Of a stretch of 64,000 bases of DNA, positions 16,079-26,700 are shown in pieces. The stretch is taken from the IMG/VR virus record IMGVR_UViG_3300006793_000021, positions 1 through 64,000 of that record. One strand, given 5' to 3'. Under the pieces are notes generated by a model that made no database searches, was not told where the DNA came from, and worked only from the letters and a program-made list of their open reading frames with translations. This DNA is from a virus. The translations under genes were made by a program, and so were the position numbers. Numbering within the stretch: the stretch's first letter is position 1; every line of letters begins with the position of its first letter.

Positions 16079-16444
16079 ATGGGACATCCAGTAAATGTTT
16101 TTTGGGAACTTTTAAAGAATCTAAAAGACTTGGTTGTTTCAGTAAAAATTGGAAGCTCTAAGGCAGTTCCACATGGTGCTGTTTTAGAGCAACTTAGCAA
16201 TACAAAGTTTAAAGTTGAAGACGGAGAAGGAAATCAAGGCGTGTGCGAACTAGTTAATAAAAATACAGAACAATTATTAGACAACGAAATGTCTATTCTT
16301 GGGTTTGTGTTAAACAGTTCAGCATTTGTATATATTGCTTCAATAGTTAACGACATTATGAATGACTTTACAAACAAAGAATATACTTGGCATTTAGATA
16401 ATGATTCTACAACCAATGTATTAATATTAACGGGAAAACTATAG
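16079..16444 (+). CDS. Diverged paralog of the preceding protein
   Basis: 121 aa. Its middle aligns by eye with the preceding protein: GAVLEQLSNTKFKVED against GYIVKQKGSKKFVCEE, then QGVCELV against EFTCVLT and NEMSILGF against GEMSISF. The basic N-terminal MGRP and the acidic C-terminus are not kept. It stops one base before the ATG of the next gene. No known domain; probably a virion-associated beta protein by analogy. Confidence 0.65.
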   Translation: MGHPVNVFWELLKNLKDLVVSVKIGSSKAVPHGAVLEQLSNTKFKVEDGEGNQGVCELVNKNTEQLLDNEMSILGFVLNSSAFVYIASIVNDIMNDFTNKEYTWHLDNDSTTNVLILTGKL

Positions 16445-17497
16445 ATGTCAAAGTTTCTAAATATAGATGGCGACTATAAAATTTCAGTCACAGACGGTGG
16501 AGAGATTAGACTTGATCCAGGCACCGACGGTAAAGTAAAAATTATCGGTGACTTAGAAGTTGATGGTGACCAAACTATTATTAATAGTTCTACTCTTGTA
16601 GTAGATGATCCTTTTGTCACAGTAAACCAAGGTGGCGTATCAGGCGGAGTAGTAAATAACTCCGAAGGCGATGTTGCAGGTATACAAATTGACAGAGGTG
16701 GAAGTGATGCATTTTGGGTATACGATGAGCAAGGACTTGCTGACGCAGTATTCATAGGTAGACTCGGTAGTCCATCAACAGGAACTATTGTTGATCTTAG
16801 AACATCAAGAATACAAACAGGCGGTGCTGATCTTAAATTAATTAATGACGGTACTGGCATTGTTACTGTAGAAGGTTGTACAGATTATGAAAAACAAATA
16901 TTCGAGTATGACGGATCATTAGTTGACTTTACTGTTAACCCAGTATTAAAAGCAAATCAACATGACACATTAATAAATGCAAAAGGTGTTGTTGATTATG
17001 TAGATGGCTTCTTTGTTGGTAAATTCCAAAACAAAATTGAATCATTAGACACATTTGTTGTTGTACATGATAGTGATGCATTTGCAATAGACGAAAGTGC
17101 TATTGAATTTACTATTGATAATACACCAGCGGCAAAGTTCTTTAATAACAGAGCAGAGCTACAGCATTTAAGAATTCAAGACACAACAATCGAAACTACA
17201 TCAAGTAATGCAGATTTAGTTTTAAGCGCACCTGGAACAGGTAATGTACAAGTCAATGACGTTTTGTATATTACGCAAGGTCCATATCAAGATGATGATG
17301 GAACAGGCGGCGGAGGTATACCAAACTTTGGTGTAGATGCGGACACAGCCAATCCGGACGCTCCAACAGATGGTATTAAATTATACAGTAAAGCAGAAGG
17401 TGCGGCAGGCTCTAGCTTATATTTCATCAATGGTGGATCAGTACAAGATGAATTGGTAAGTAAAAAGAAAGCACTACTGTTTTCGATGATATTATAA
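16445..17497 (+). CDS. Short fiber-type structural protein (350 aa)
   Basis: Begins directly after the previous stop (TAGATG). It opens with a beta-rich segment containing GEIRLDPGTDGKVKIIGDLEVDG, then TIETTSSNADLVLSAPGTG at about 257-275. That is the same repeat unit that builds the giant fibers downstream. A Gly-rich loop and a SLYFINGG segment near the C-terminus resemble fiber tips. There is no catalytic motif. It is probably a tail or whisker fiber subunit sharing ancestry with the 1706-aa and 1838-aa proteins. Confidence 0.7.
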   Translation: MSKFLNIDGDYKISVTDGGEIRLDPGTDGKVKIIGDLEVDGDQTIINSSTLVVDDPFVTVNQGGVSGGVVNNSEGDVAGIQIDRGGSDAFWVYDEQGLADAVFIGRLGSPSTGTIVDLRTSRIQTGGADLKLINDGTGIVTVEGCTDYEKQIFEYDGSLVDFTVNPVLKANQHDTLINAKGVVDYVDGFFVGKFQNKIESLDTFVVVHDSDAFAIDESAIEFTIDNTPAAKFFNNRAELQHLRIQDTTIETTSSNADLVLSAPGTGNVQVNDVLYITQGPYQDDDGTGGGGIPNFGVDADTANPDAPTDGIKLYSKAEGAAGSSLYFINGGSVQDELVSKKKALLFSMIL

Positions 17498-17507
17498 AGG
17501 AACAAAA

Positions 17508-17876
17508 ATGGCAATAGTTAATACACAAATTGGCGGTAGCTTTACAGACATACTAACAGTTCCTAGCTCATCTAGCGACCCTAACTACAATCTAGGTGGA
17601 TTCGCTGTTACGACTATTATGTTCTGTAATACAGCGCAAAACCCAGAGTTAGAACTCTACACAGACGGCGGAGACACATATTTAGATGTACATGTGTGTC
17701 CAGGCGGGATTGCCGCAGGAGACGGAAATATGATTTTAAATAATATTCCTATTCCAGCAGGCGAAACATTTTCAATGGACAGTGAGAAGTTGATTTTAGC
17801 ACCAGGTGATATTGTAAGATGTTCAACTACATCTCCAACTAATATTACTGCAACAGTAAGTTACATACCGGTATAA
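17508..17876 (+). CDS. Small beta-sandwich-like fiber-associated protein
   Basis: 122 aa with alternating hydrophobic strands (TDILTVPSSS, GGFAVTTIMFCN) and an ending of ILAPGDIVRCSTTSPTNITATVSYI. The final part, with its L.PGD or L.A.....RAS, then VDVVLSF pattern, resembles the small proteins at 29232 and 44862, which likewise sit directly beside fiber genes. AAAGGAACAAAA precedes the ATG. It may cap or connect fibers. Function is unknown. Confidence 0.65.
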   Translation: MAIVNTQIGGSFTDILTVPSSSSDPNYNLGGFAVTTIMFCNTAQNPELELYTDGGDTYLDVHVCPGGIAAGDGNMILNNIPIPAGETFSMDSEKLILAPGDIVRCSTTSPTNITATVSYIPV

Positions 17877-18391
17877 TGAGATACGTTAGAAGACAAACAA
17901 CCGCTAACAGGTTTATTAGAAACAACAGAGGCATACATATGACCGCTGTTGATAAAGAAATTATTCTTGACAGCGAAAACGTAGTTATGGTTCCAAAAGG
18001 CCGTACAGAAGATCGTCCGCAAAATCCAAAGAACGGGCATATGCGTTACAACACTGATGATAATAGGTTTGAAATATACGAAGCAGACGAATGGAACGGT
18101 ATAAGAAATGCGGCTCCATCAGCTTACGCACCTATTACTGTACAAAACTTAGGCAACGGTGATGCAAGTGAAACTGTATTTGGTCCACTTAATAGTGGCG
18201 ATCCTTTCTATCCTGTACCTGCCGCGGCGCAAAATGTTTTAGTATTTGCTGAAAACGTTTTTCAATTACCTATCACAAACTACACACTTGTACAAAATCC
18301 AGCAGGAAAAACAGCAGGTTATTATTTACAATTTGCATCACCAGTTGATGCAGGCAAACCTGTAACAGTAATACATAACTTCGATAAGTAA
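17876..18391 (+). CDS. Fiber-associated protein with an MRYNTD module
   Basis: 171 aa from the ATG overlapping the preceding stop by one base. An internal ATG at 17939, behind AGAGG, would give a shorter 150-aa form and is a fair alternative because the first 21 residues are just a basic extension. The N-terminal domain has KGRTEDRPQNPKNGHMRYNT then FEIYEADEWNG. This G.(M/I)RYN(T/S)D....E.(Y/W)DG..W module recurs at the C-terminal ends of the giant fibers. The second half is beta-rich. Probably a fiber component. Confidence 0.65.
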   Translation: MRYVRRQTTANRFIRNNRGIHMTAVDKEIILDSENVVMVPKGRTEDRPQNPKNGHMRYNTDDNRFEIYEADEWNGIRNAAPSAYAPITVQNLGNGDASETVFGPLNSGDPFYPVPAAAQNVLVFAENVFQLPITNYTLVQNPAGKTAGYYLQFASPVDAGKPVTVIHNFDK

Positions 18392-18395
18392 ATTC

Positions 18396-18403
18396 AATAA
18401 ATA
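18396..18403 (+). promoter_or_regulatory. Possible late promoter box AATAAATA
   Basis: AATAAATA followed by C lies in the short gap before the 1706-aa fiber gene and differs from the T4 consensus at one base. The same variant precedes the gene at 52926. Weak on its own; supported by position. Confidence 0.4.
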
Positions 18404-18424
18404 CTGTGTCAGGGAGATTATTGA

Positions 18425-21400
18425 GTGGCACAAGTAGGTAGAATATCCGGTCCGTTATTAGAAGAAAACCTTTTAAGGCAAGGCATTGCCAACGGAACCC
18501 AAGCCAATTTAAGTTTTAAAAATACCAACAATGATACTACACTTTTAAAAGTTGATGTAGCAAACGGTCGTATTGGTGTAGACTTAGAAGCAGTTGCTAA
18601 CGAACTACAAGTATCTCAAACTATTCAAACAACTGATTTACTATCAACTACAAGTAATGCAGGTGTTGCTAACTTTACAATTATTGGCAACAATATTGAT
18701 GCTATTAATAACCAAGCAATTTATTTAGATGCTGGCGAACATATACAACTGAGTAATTTAGAAACAGAACAGTTTTATATTAGCGACAATTACATACTTA
18801 CTAAAGACACGAATACTGACATTGATTTTAAATTTAATGGCACAGGTAAATTAGATATTAAATCTAATTTAGAAGTCTTTGGCGATATACATGCACAGGG
18901 TAATGTTACACTTGACGGCAATATTACATTTGGTGATGCAGATACAGATAGTATAGATTTTAACGCAGATACTGCTGATGATATTATTCCTGATGTAACA
19001 GATAATTACATACTGGGTTCTACAGGATATAACTGGAACACCTTACATACAGAACTAGTTAACGGACAGTTAATTACTACAGGATTAGTTAATGTAGGAA
19101 ATGTATTTCTTGATTCAAGACAAGGAAACATATTTTATGTTGCCAAAGGCGGCAACGATACATACACTGGCGACCATCCACAAGCACCGTTACTAACCCT
19201 TAAAGAAGCACTTGATCGTTGTGATGCAAGTACAACAGGTCCTGTAACTGTGTTTATATATCCAGGTGAATACGAAGAAATATGTCCGTTAGAAGTTCCT
19301 GCCAATGTTAGTATTATGGGTAACGATTTAAGAAACGTTATTATTAAACCAACAGCAGGTACTAATGATAAAGATATTTTCTTACTAAATGATAGCTCTA
19401 CAATTACAGAAATTACTGTAAAAGACTTTTACTACAATAGCACTAATAATACAGGACATGCATTTAGATTTGCTCCTGATGCTGTAATTACAAATAGAAG
19501 TCCCTACATAAAAGACGTATCAGTAATTACAAAAGGTAGCGTAACAAGCGCAAGTGATCCAAGAGGATTTGCACAAGGCGATGCAGGTAAAGGCGCACTA
19601 GTAGATGGTGCTGATCTAAATAGTGCTAGTATTGAAGGCAGTATGCTATTTCATAGTGCAACATTTATAACACCAAATGCAGATGCACTAACAATGACAA
19701 ATGGTGTTAGAGTAGAATGGCTAAACTCATTTACATACTTTGCAAAAAGAGGTATGTATGCTGTTAGAGGATCTACAGGAAGAACAGCATATGGAACTAC
19801 AAACTATGGTGCAGAATTACGTTCTATAGGATCAGCAAACGTATATGGTACTAAAGGTGCTGAAGCAGATGGTGCTGATACATTAATGTATCTTATACAG
19901 CACAATATGGCATATATTGGCGCAGGCAAGTTTGTTGATAACGATCCTAGTAGGCTAATACAAGCAAATGAAATTACTGAATTAAACTCAGGTAAAATTC
20001 ATTTTGTTACAACTGACCAAGGCGGTTCTTTTAGAATCGGCGACAACTTCTTTGTTGACTTTGAAACAGGTAATACAACAATTAACATTGATGATTTGTC
20101 AGTCAATCAATTTAATGCGTTAAGAATTAATACAGGTACAAACACAACAGTAATTGACGGTGCTTTTATAGATACCGGAAATTTAAGAATACAAAATAAT
20201 ATTATTCAAACTGATGTAGGTGATTTAATAATTGAATCAGCAGGTAAAATAAATCTTAATGATAATACAAATGTTACAGGTGATGTTGATATTATAGGTA
20301 ATTTTAGTTATGGCGGTGCGTTAAATGTTAAAGGTAACGAACTAAGTGACGCACTAGTATTCAATGCAGAACTACAACAGAACTTCAATCCACATCAGAA
20401 CTTAACTTTTAGTTTAGGATCATTTAATAACAAATGGCTTATAGCACACTTATCAAGAATGGAAGTTGGCGACATAAGCATCTATGATAATGTTATTGAA
20501 ACAAATGTATCAGACGCAGACTTAGAGTTACGTGCTAACGGCACAGGCAAAATTCTTGCTCCAAACAATAATGTAGATGTTACAAATAATTTAAATGTTA
20601 ATGGCCTTGCTACACTTGCTAATACAAATATTACAGGAACTGTAACACATGTAGGAACAACAAATCAAACTGGTAATACTAATATATCAGAAGATTTAAA
20701 CGTAACAAGTACACTTGATGTAGACAGTAACGTCCAACTTGAAGAAATATTAATTGATAGTAACTTTATTACTACAACTACAAGTAATGCAGATTTAGAA
20801 TTACGTGCCGCTGGAACAGGTATTGTTAATTTACAAGATAACGTTAATGTAACAGACAACGTTAGTGCTGATAATATACAAACTACAAGTGCAACATTTA
20901 CAGCAAACGTTACTAGTGATAATGCTAATATTGGAAATATTGAAATAAATGATAATAATATTAGTGCAACATCAACAGATTCTAATTTAATATTAAATGC
21001 TAACGATGAAGTTAGGGTTCTTGGAACTGATACGGTATTTGAACAAGACCTTACAGTATCAGGACTTAGTGTAATACCCAATACTAATATTACTGGAACT
21101 TTAACTCATACAGGTAATAGAGTAACTTCTCCAGGCAGTGATCTTACACTAAACGGCGAACTTACAGTTGATAATGTTTATATCGAAGATAACTTTATTA
21201 CCACTACTACAGGTAATTTATTATTAGAAGCAACAGGAGATATTGTTGCTGATACAAATAATGTTTCTATCACTAACGATCTAACAGTTAGTGGAGTAAC
21301 AACACTAGACGACACTACAATTAATTCAACCCTAACACATGTAGGTGATAATGTACAAACAGGAAATTTGGCTATTGGTGGCCGTTTGGATATCGACAGT

Positions 21401-23545
21401 ATCAATATTGACACTAATGTTATTACTACTTCCGCAGTAGATACTGACCTTGATTTAAGATCAACAAACAGAATATATGTACCAAACGCAGACGTAGAAG
21501 TAACTAATAATACCACTGTTAGTGGTGTCACAGACCTGCGTACAACGTCTCTAAGCGGTAGTTTAACACACGTTGGTACTAGAACAATAACTAACGAAGA
21601 AACACGCTTAAAGGGCTTTATATACGAACGAAATGTAAATCACTGGAGGAATTTTGGTGCTATTGACGGAAATAGTTCTGCTGTATATGACGGTGTAACA
21701 TATAATGCAGGAAGCAATGTTCCTGAGATTAATATTGGCGGAGCCACATATGTTCAAGGTACTCTAGTCGATGTTGACGGGCCTAATTTTTATTTTACAA
21801 TTCGAAAAGTAGGTGATACTGAAGTTGTAAATATTCCTTCACAATATACACAGGTTGGTAATTTAGATGTTACCGGACAAGTTGACTTCCAAGGAGATGT
21901 ACAACTTACCGATGTTAATATTAGTGACAATGTTATTACAACAACTATAGGTAATAATGATTTAGATTTACGTGCTTCAGGCACAGGTGAAGTTCTTATT
22001 GACGGCACCAATATGCGAGTTACACAAGACTTATTTGCCGCTAGTATAGCAACTAATGATATTTCAATTAACCAATCATTAGTACTTGATGAGCTTGTTA
22101 TAACTGATAGTAATATTGAAATTAATGAAAACTATATTAGTACTAAAGTATCTAATAGTGATTTACAATTACTTGCTACAGGCGATGTTACAGTAGCATC
22201 AAATGATGTTATACTTTCACAGAACTTAACAGTTAACGGTACAACTACTCTTGCTAATACAAATATTACAGGTACACTTACACATGTTGGCGATAGAATA
22301 CTCACAGGGGATTACAATCTTACTGGTAATTTAAATATCAGTTCTCTTGCTACAGATAGAGCTTTCCAATTTGATGATGTTAAAATAGAAGGTAATGTAT
22401 TACAAACTACTTTGTCTAATAGTAATTTAGATTTACGAGCCGCAGGTACAGGTGAAATATTATTTAATGAAGACTTGCATATTAATAAAAATTTAGATAT
22501 AGGATCATTCAATGTTGATGCTGTTGCAGTAGACGATAATGTTTCATTAGAAGTTATTGAATTAAGTACAGATGTACAATTCTTTGATAATGTTATTACA
22601 ACTACTAATTCAAATAGTGATTTAGAATTACGCACAAATGGTACAGGTAGTGTATACCTTCAAGAACTAGATATCTTAGGCAACAACATATCAACTTCTG
22701 ATTCAGCAATTACTATTGCACCAACAGAAAATTTAAACATTACATCTACTACTGCTTTACTAATACCAAGAGGAACATCAGCTCAACGTGTACAAGATAC
22801 AGGAAGCATATTAGATGGCGGATCAGCATTTAACAATGCATCTATACTAAGTGGTGGTAGTGCATCAACAGTATTTGATTCTGAATCAATAGTATATAAT
22901 TCAGGTGCATCAATACTAGCAGATCAAGGAACTCCAGGAGCAATACGTTTTAACACTGACGATAATGTGTTTGAAGGAACTACGCAAAATACAGTAACAT
23001 TTAATGGCGTTTATTCATCTGATAGATTAACTAGTGTACTTGCACATCCTACAAATGATACTATATTGTTTACTACAAATAGTGTAAGTGCTGGTGTTAT
23101 AGATAGCACAGGAATTACACTAAACGGCTTACAAGTAGACGATGTGTTTATTAATGATTCAACAATTACTACAAACGTTTCTAATAGTGATTTAGAATTA
23201 ACACGTAACGGAAACGGAGAAGTAGTACTAAACAATATATCAATTATTGGAAATACTATTAAAAACAATACTAACAAAGGTGTTGTTAATATAGTAAATT
23301 CAGGATTTGGTTATACTAAATTTACTGGTACTGGCGGTGTAGTTATTCCGTTTGGTGGCACAGCAACACAGCCTGATCCAGCAACAAATCCAATACCAGT
23401 AGGTGACACAAGATACAACACTGATACTCAAATACTTGAAACTTGGGACGGCAACACGTACCTTACTTCAATGGGTCCTAACCCACCAATTACTCCAGCA
23501 GAGTTTAACGACTTGCTGTTGGAATACACTATTATCTTTGGGTAA
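18425..23545 (+). CDS. Giant tail fiber 1 with beta-helix domain (1706 aa)
   Basis: GTG start with AGGGAG upstream. The N-terminal GRISGPLLEENLLRQGI segment is shared with the next giant fiber and probably anchors it to the virion. From about residue 234, GNIFYVAKGGNDTYTGDHP and VFIYPGEYEE indicate a pectin-lyase-like right-handed beta-helix, ending near residue 530. An FRIGDNFFVDFETG module follows. About residues 680-1500 hold roughly ten degenerate repeats with TTTSNADLELRAAGTG and a TNITGTVTHVG segment. Near the end are IRFNTDDNVFEG and RYNTDTQILETWDG modules. It likely binds host surface polysaccharide; no lyase catalytic residues could be assigned. Confidence 0.82.
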   Translation: MAQVGRISGPLLEENLLRQGIANGTQANLSFKNTNNDTTLLKVDVANGRIGVDLEAVANELQVSQTIQTTDLLSTTSNAGVANFTIIGNNIDAINNQAIYLDAGEHIQLSNLETEQFYISDNYILTKDTNTDIDFKFNGTGKLDIKSNLEVFGDIHAQGNVTLDGNITFGDADTDSIDFNADTADDIIPDVTDNYILGSTGYNWNTLHTELVNGQLITTGLVNVGNVFLDSRQGNIFYVAKGGNDTYTGDHPQAPLLTLKEALDRCDASTTGPVTVFIYPGEYEEICPLEVPANVSIMGNDLRNVIIKPTAGTNDKDIFLLNDSSTITEITVKDFYYNSTNNTGHAFRFAPDAVITNRSPYIKDVSVITKGSVTSASDPRGFAQGDAGKGALVDGADLNSASIEGSMLFHSATFITPNADALTMTNGVRVEWLNSFTYFAKRGMYAVRGSTGRTAYGTTNYGAELRSIGSANVYGTKGAEADGADTLMYLIQHNMAYIGAGKFVDNDPSRLIQANEITELNSGKIHFVTTDQGGSFRIGDNFFVDFETGNTTINIDDLSVNQFNALRINTGTNTTVIDGAFIDTGNLRIQNNIIQTDVGDLIIESAGKINLNDNTNVTGDVDIIGNFSYGGALNVKGNELSDALVFNAELQQNFNPHQNLTFSLGSFNNKWLIAHLSRMEVGDISIYDNVIETNVSDADLELRANGTGKILAPNNNVDVTNNLNVNGLATLANTNITGTVTHVGTTNQTGNTNISEDLNVTSTLDVDSNVQLEEILIDSNFITTTTSNADLELRAAGTGIVNLQDNVNVTDNVSADNIQTTSATFTANVTSDNANIGNIEINDNNISATSTDSNLILNANDEVRVLGTDTVFEQDLTVSGLSVIPNTNITGTLTHTGNRVTSPGSDLTLNGELTVDNVYIEDNFITTTTGNLLLEATGDIVADTNNVSITNDLTVSGVTTLDDTTINSTLTHVGDNVQTGNLAIGGRLDIDSINIDTNVITTSAVDTDLDLRSTNRIYVPNADVEVTNNTTVSGVTDLRTTSLSGSLTHVGTRTITNEETRLKGFIYERNVNHWRNFGAIDGNSSAVYDGVTYNAGSNVPEINIGGATYVQGTLVDVDGPNFYFTIRKVGDTEVVNIPSQYTQVGNLDVTGQVDFQGDVQLTDVNISDNVITTTIGNNDLDLRASGTGEVLIDGTNMRVTQDLFAASIATNDISINQSLVLDELVITDSNIEINENYISTKVSNSDLQLLATGDVTVASNDVILSQNLTVNGTTTLANTNITGTLTHVGDRILTGDYNLTGNLNISSLATDRAFQFDDVKIEGNVLQTTLSNSNLDLRAAGTGEILFNEDLHINKNLDIGSFNVDAVAVDDNVSLEVIELSTDVQFFDNVITTTNSNSDLELRTNGTGSVYLQELDILGNNISTSDSAITIAPTENLNITSTTALLIPRGTSAQRVQDTGSILDGGSAFNNASILSGGSASTVFDSESIVYNSGASILADQGTPGAIRFNTDDNVFEGTTQNTVTFNGVYSSDRLTSVLAHPTNDTILFTTNSVSAGVIDSTGITLNGLQVDDVFINDSTITTNVSNSDLELTRNGNGEVVLNNISIIGNTIKNNTNKGVVNIVNSGFGYTKFTGTGGVVIPFGGTATQPDPATNPIPVGDTRYNTDTQILETWDGNTYLTSMGPNPPITPAEFNDLLLEYTIIFG

Positions 23546-23567
23546 CAACACCCTTTTATCTTAAACG

Positions 23568-23575
23568 TATAAATA
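23568..23575 (+). promoter_or_regulatory. Late promoter box for giant fiber 2
   Basis: Exact TATAAATA followed by C, just after the stop of fiber 1. Predicted start near 23581, leaving a ~128-nt leader before the ATG at 23709. Confidence 0.78.
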
Positions 23576-23708
23576 CTATTAATGCAAAGCAAGACCATTG
23601 TGGACCAACATATCTACAAGCTGAGCAGGACTAACTGTGGTTATCCGGCAAAGAGCGTGAGCTGAAAATTAGGGTAGAGGGACAGGATCCCCGTATTGAG
23701 GAGAAAAG
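23576..23708 (+). promoter_or_regulatory. Long GC-richer 5' leader of giant fiber 2
   Basis: No ORF is present. The stretch is richer in G and C than the flanking genes and contains short self-complementary parts such as CCATTGTGG at 23593-23601. It ends in TTGAGGAGAAAAG before the ATG. It looks like a structured leader comparable to the one before 15618, but I cannot assign a fold or family. Confidence 0.4.
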
Positions 23709-26700
23709 ATGAGCGCCATCGGTCGTATTAGCGGTCCGCTCTTAAAGTCGAATTTATTGCGTAACGGCATAGATTTAGCATTTGAGACGGATTTATTATA
23801 TCTTGATGTAAACAATCAACGCATCGGTATCAAAAACGCAACACCTCAATACGAGCTAGACATCACAGGTACAACACGTACAACAGATATAAGAGTTACA
23901 AATAGAGCAGACATTGGTGATATCAATGTACTAGGTAATACTATTTGGAGCGACAACCAATACCTATACTTAGGTACAGTAGACAACATTGTTTACAACA
24001 ACAAATTACGTGTAGATGATATTGACGTTGAAGGTAACGTTATTAGCACAAACACATCAAATTCAAACTTAGAATTACGTCCAAACGGAACAGGCGAAGT
24101 ACATGTTTATTCAAACATGGAAGTGGACGGAAATATACATGCTACTGGAAATATTACAGCAGATGGTAATATTGTACTAGGTGATGCAGACACTGATAGT
24201 ATTACTTTCAATGCAGATGTAGCATCAGATATTATACCAGATTTAGATAATACTTATAACTTAGGTTACAAAGGTACAGAGTATACACAAAATGCAGGTA
24301 ACTTTGCATTAGGTGATGCTACAATTACTGTTAGTAGCGGTACTGGAACACTTAACGTACCTGCAAGTGGTACTGCTTGGGCAGATGACGTTGTTAACAC
24401 TACAGCAAACATTGCTGATAGTTTATTATTAGCATTACAGTCTACATCAGGAACACTACACAAAATTACAACAACTAGTGTTTGGACAGGAACAAATCCA
24501 AGACAAGCATCAATATCAGCACCTAGCATTTTAGACGGAACTTACAACGTAGTTCAAGTTAACCTTGGTGCAAAACGTTGGGCTGATGTTTGGGTAGATA
24601 ACATTGTAACTAACGGTATTAATACCGGAACTATTATTGTTGACGGAGTTGACCTAACACTACGCCAAGGTAACATTTTTTATGTTGCAGAAAATGGCGA
24701 TGATACACATACAGGAACTCATCAACAAGATCCTTTTGCAAGTATCAGTAAAGCACTTAGTGTTGCAAGTTCAGGAGATACAATTCATGTATATCCTGGT
24801 ATATACACAGAAACATTTCCACTAACTGTTCCAGTAGGAGTTACAGTTAAAGGACAAGGTATACGTGGCGTAACTATACAGCCAACAACAGCAACACGTT
24901 ACAATGATGCATTTTTGCTCAATGGCGAAACGACTATTGAAGATTTAACAGTTAGTGATTTTTATAGTGGCGGAGCATTCCACGACACAACAGCGGCAAG
25001 CGCAGGATCTGCAACTTTAAATGTTGGAACTGCACCATTTGCACACACGTATGTAAGTGGCGGAACAATTACATTTGGTGGCACTGATTATGCAATTACA
25101 AATGCTGTTTATACTCACGGAACTGGCGAATTAGTAATTACACACGCAGGACCAGATGCCGGCGTAGGAACAAATACATTTATTAAAGATATTGTGTTTA
25201 GTTGCAATGGCGGTAATAGAACATTCCCAGACAACGGATATGCATTCCGTTTTGCTACAGACTTTGAAGTAACTAGTCGTTCACCATACATTAAAAATGT
25301 ATCAGTAATTACAAAAGGTAGTGTAACAAGTGCAAGTGATCCAAGAGGCTTTGATGCAGGAGATGCAGGTAAAGGTGTATATGTAGATGGTGCATACGCA
25401 ACTATAAATTCTAAAGAAGCGGCAATGTTATTTCATAGTGCAACATTTATTACTCCAGGAGTTGATGCACTTACAGCAACAAACGGTGCTAGAATAGAAT
25501 GGTTAAACTCATTTACATATTTTGCAAATAGATCAGCATACGCATTTGATAGTAACGATGGTCTAAAAGGCGAAGGTAAAACACGTATTAGATTAAGTGG
25601 TATCTCCGGCACATTTGCTGGCGGCGAAACAATTACATTTACATCTACAGATAATTCAACAGTAGTTACTAAAGTAATTAACAGTGTTGAAAACAGCGAC
25701 ACACTTGTTATTAATGGAAAAGACACAGGCTTATTAGGATTTGACTTTACTCCGTTAAGTATATCATCAAGTGGCGGAGCAAGTGCTACTGCTATTGAAA
25801 GTTTAGATCTAAGAGACTTTGGTGCTGAAATACGCATGATTGGTAGTGCTAGTGTTTACGGTAATAATGGCTTAGTAGGTGACGGACCAGGTGTATTAGT
25901 TTACGCTATTGGACACAACCTTGCATATATTGGTAATGGTAAAGCAGTTACTAATGATCCATCAACTGTAATACAATCACAAGAAGTTATTGAATCTAAC
26001 GATGCACAAATACGTTATAACTCAGTTGACCATAAAGGTGACTTTAGAGTTGGTGATTTATTTTATGTAAACCAAGAAACAGGTAGTGCTTCATTTAGTG
26101 TTAGTGATTTTGTAATTAACACAACTAACGGAGTTACATTTAACACAGGTAGCGACACTACTTTTGTTGATGGTTCAAAAATTGAAACTGGTGATTGGCG
26201 TATAAGTGGCAACACAATACAAACACTAACACAAGATGCAAACTTTAATGCCGCTAGTGGTACAATTAAATTAAATGATAATGTAGATATTACAGGTAAC
26301 CTTGATGTAACAGGTAATGTTACAATTGGCGGTAATATTACAATTGGTGACGAAGCAACAGATACAATAGAAATTGTTGCAGGAATTGATAGTGACATTA
26401 TTCCTAAACTTAATGGTGTATATAGCTTAGGTGAAGCAACTAAACAATGGAGCAATATTTGGGTCAATCAAGTTAACATTGATAGTATAAAAATACGTGA
26501 TAACTTTATTGAAACTACAGAGTCAAATGCAGATTTAGAAATAAGAGCAAACGGCACTGGCAACATCTATATACCAAACAATAATGTACAAATTGATAAT
26601 GCTCTTACAGTTGCAGGACTTGCAACACTTGCTAATACAAATATTACAGGTACAGTAACGCATGTAGGTACTACTAACCAAACTGGTACTACTAATGTTA

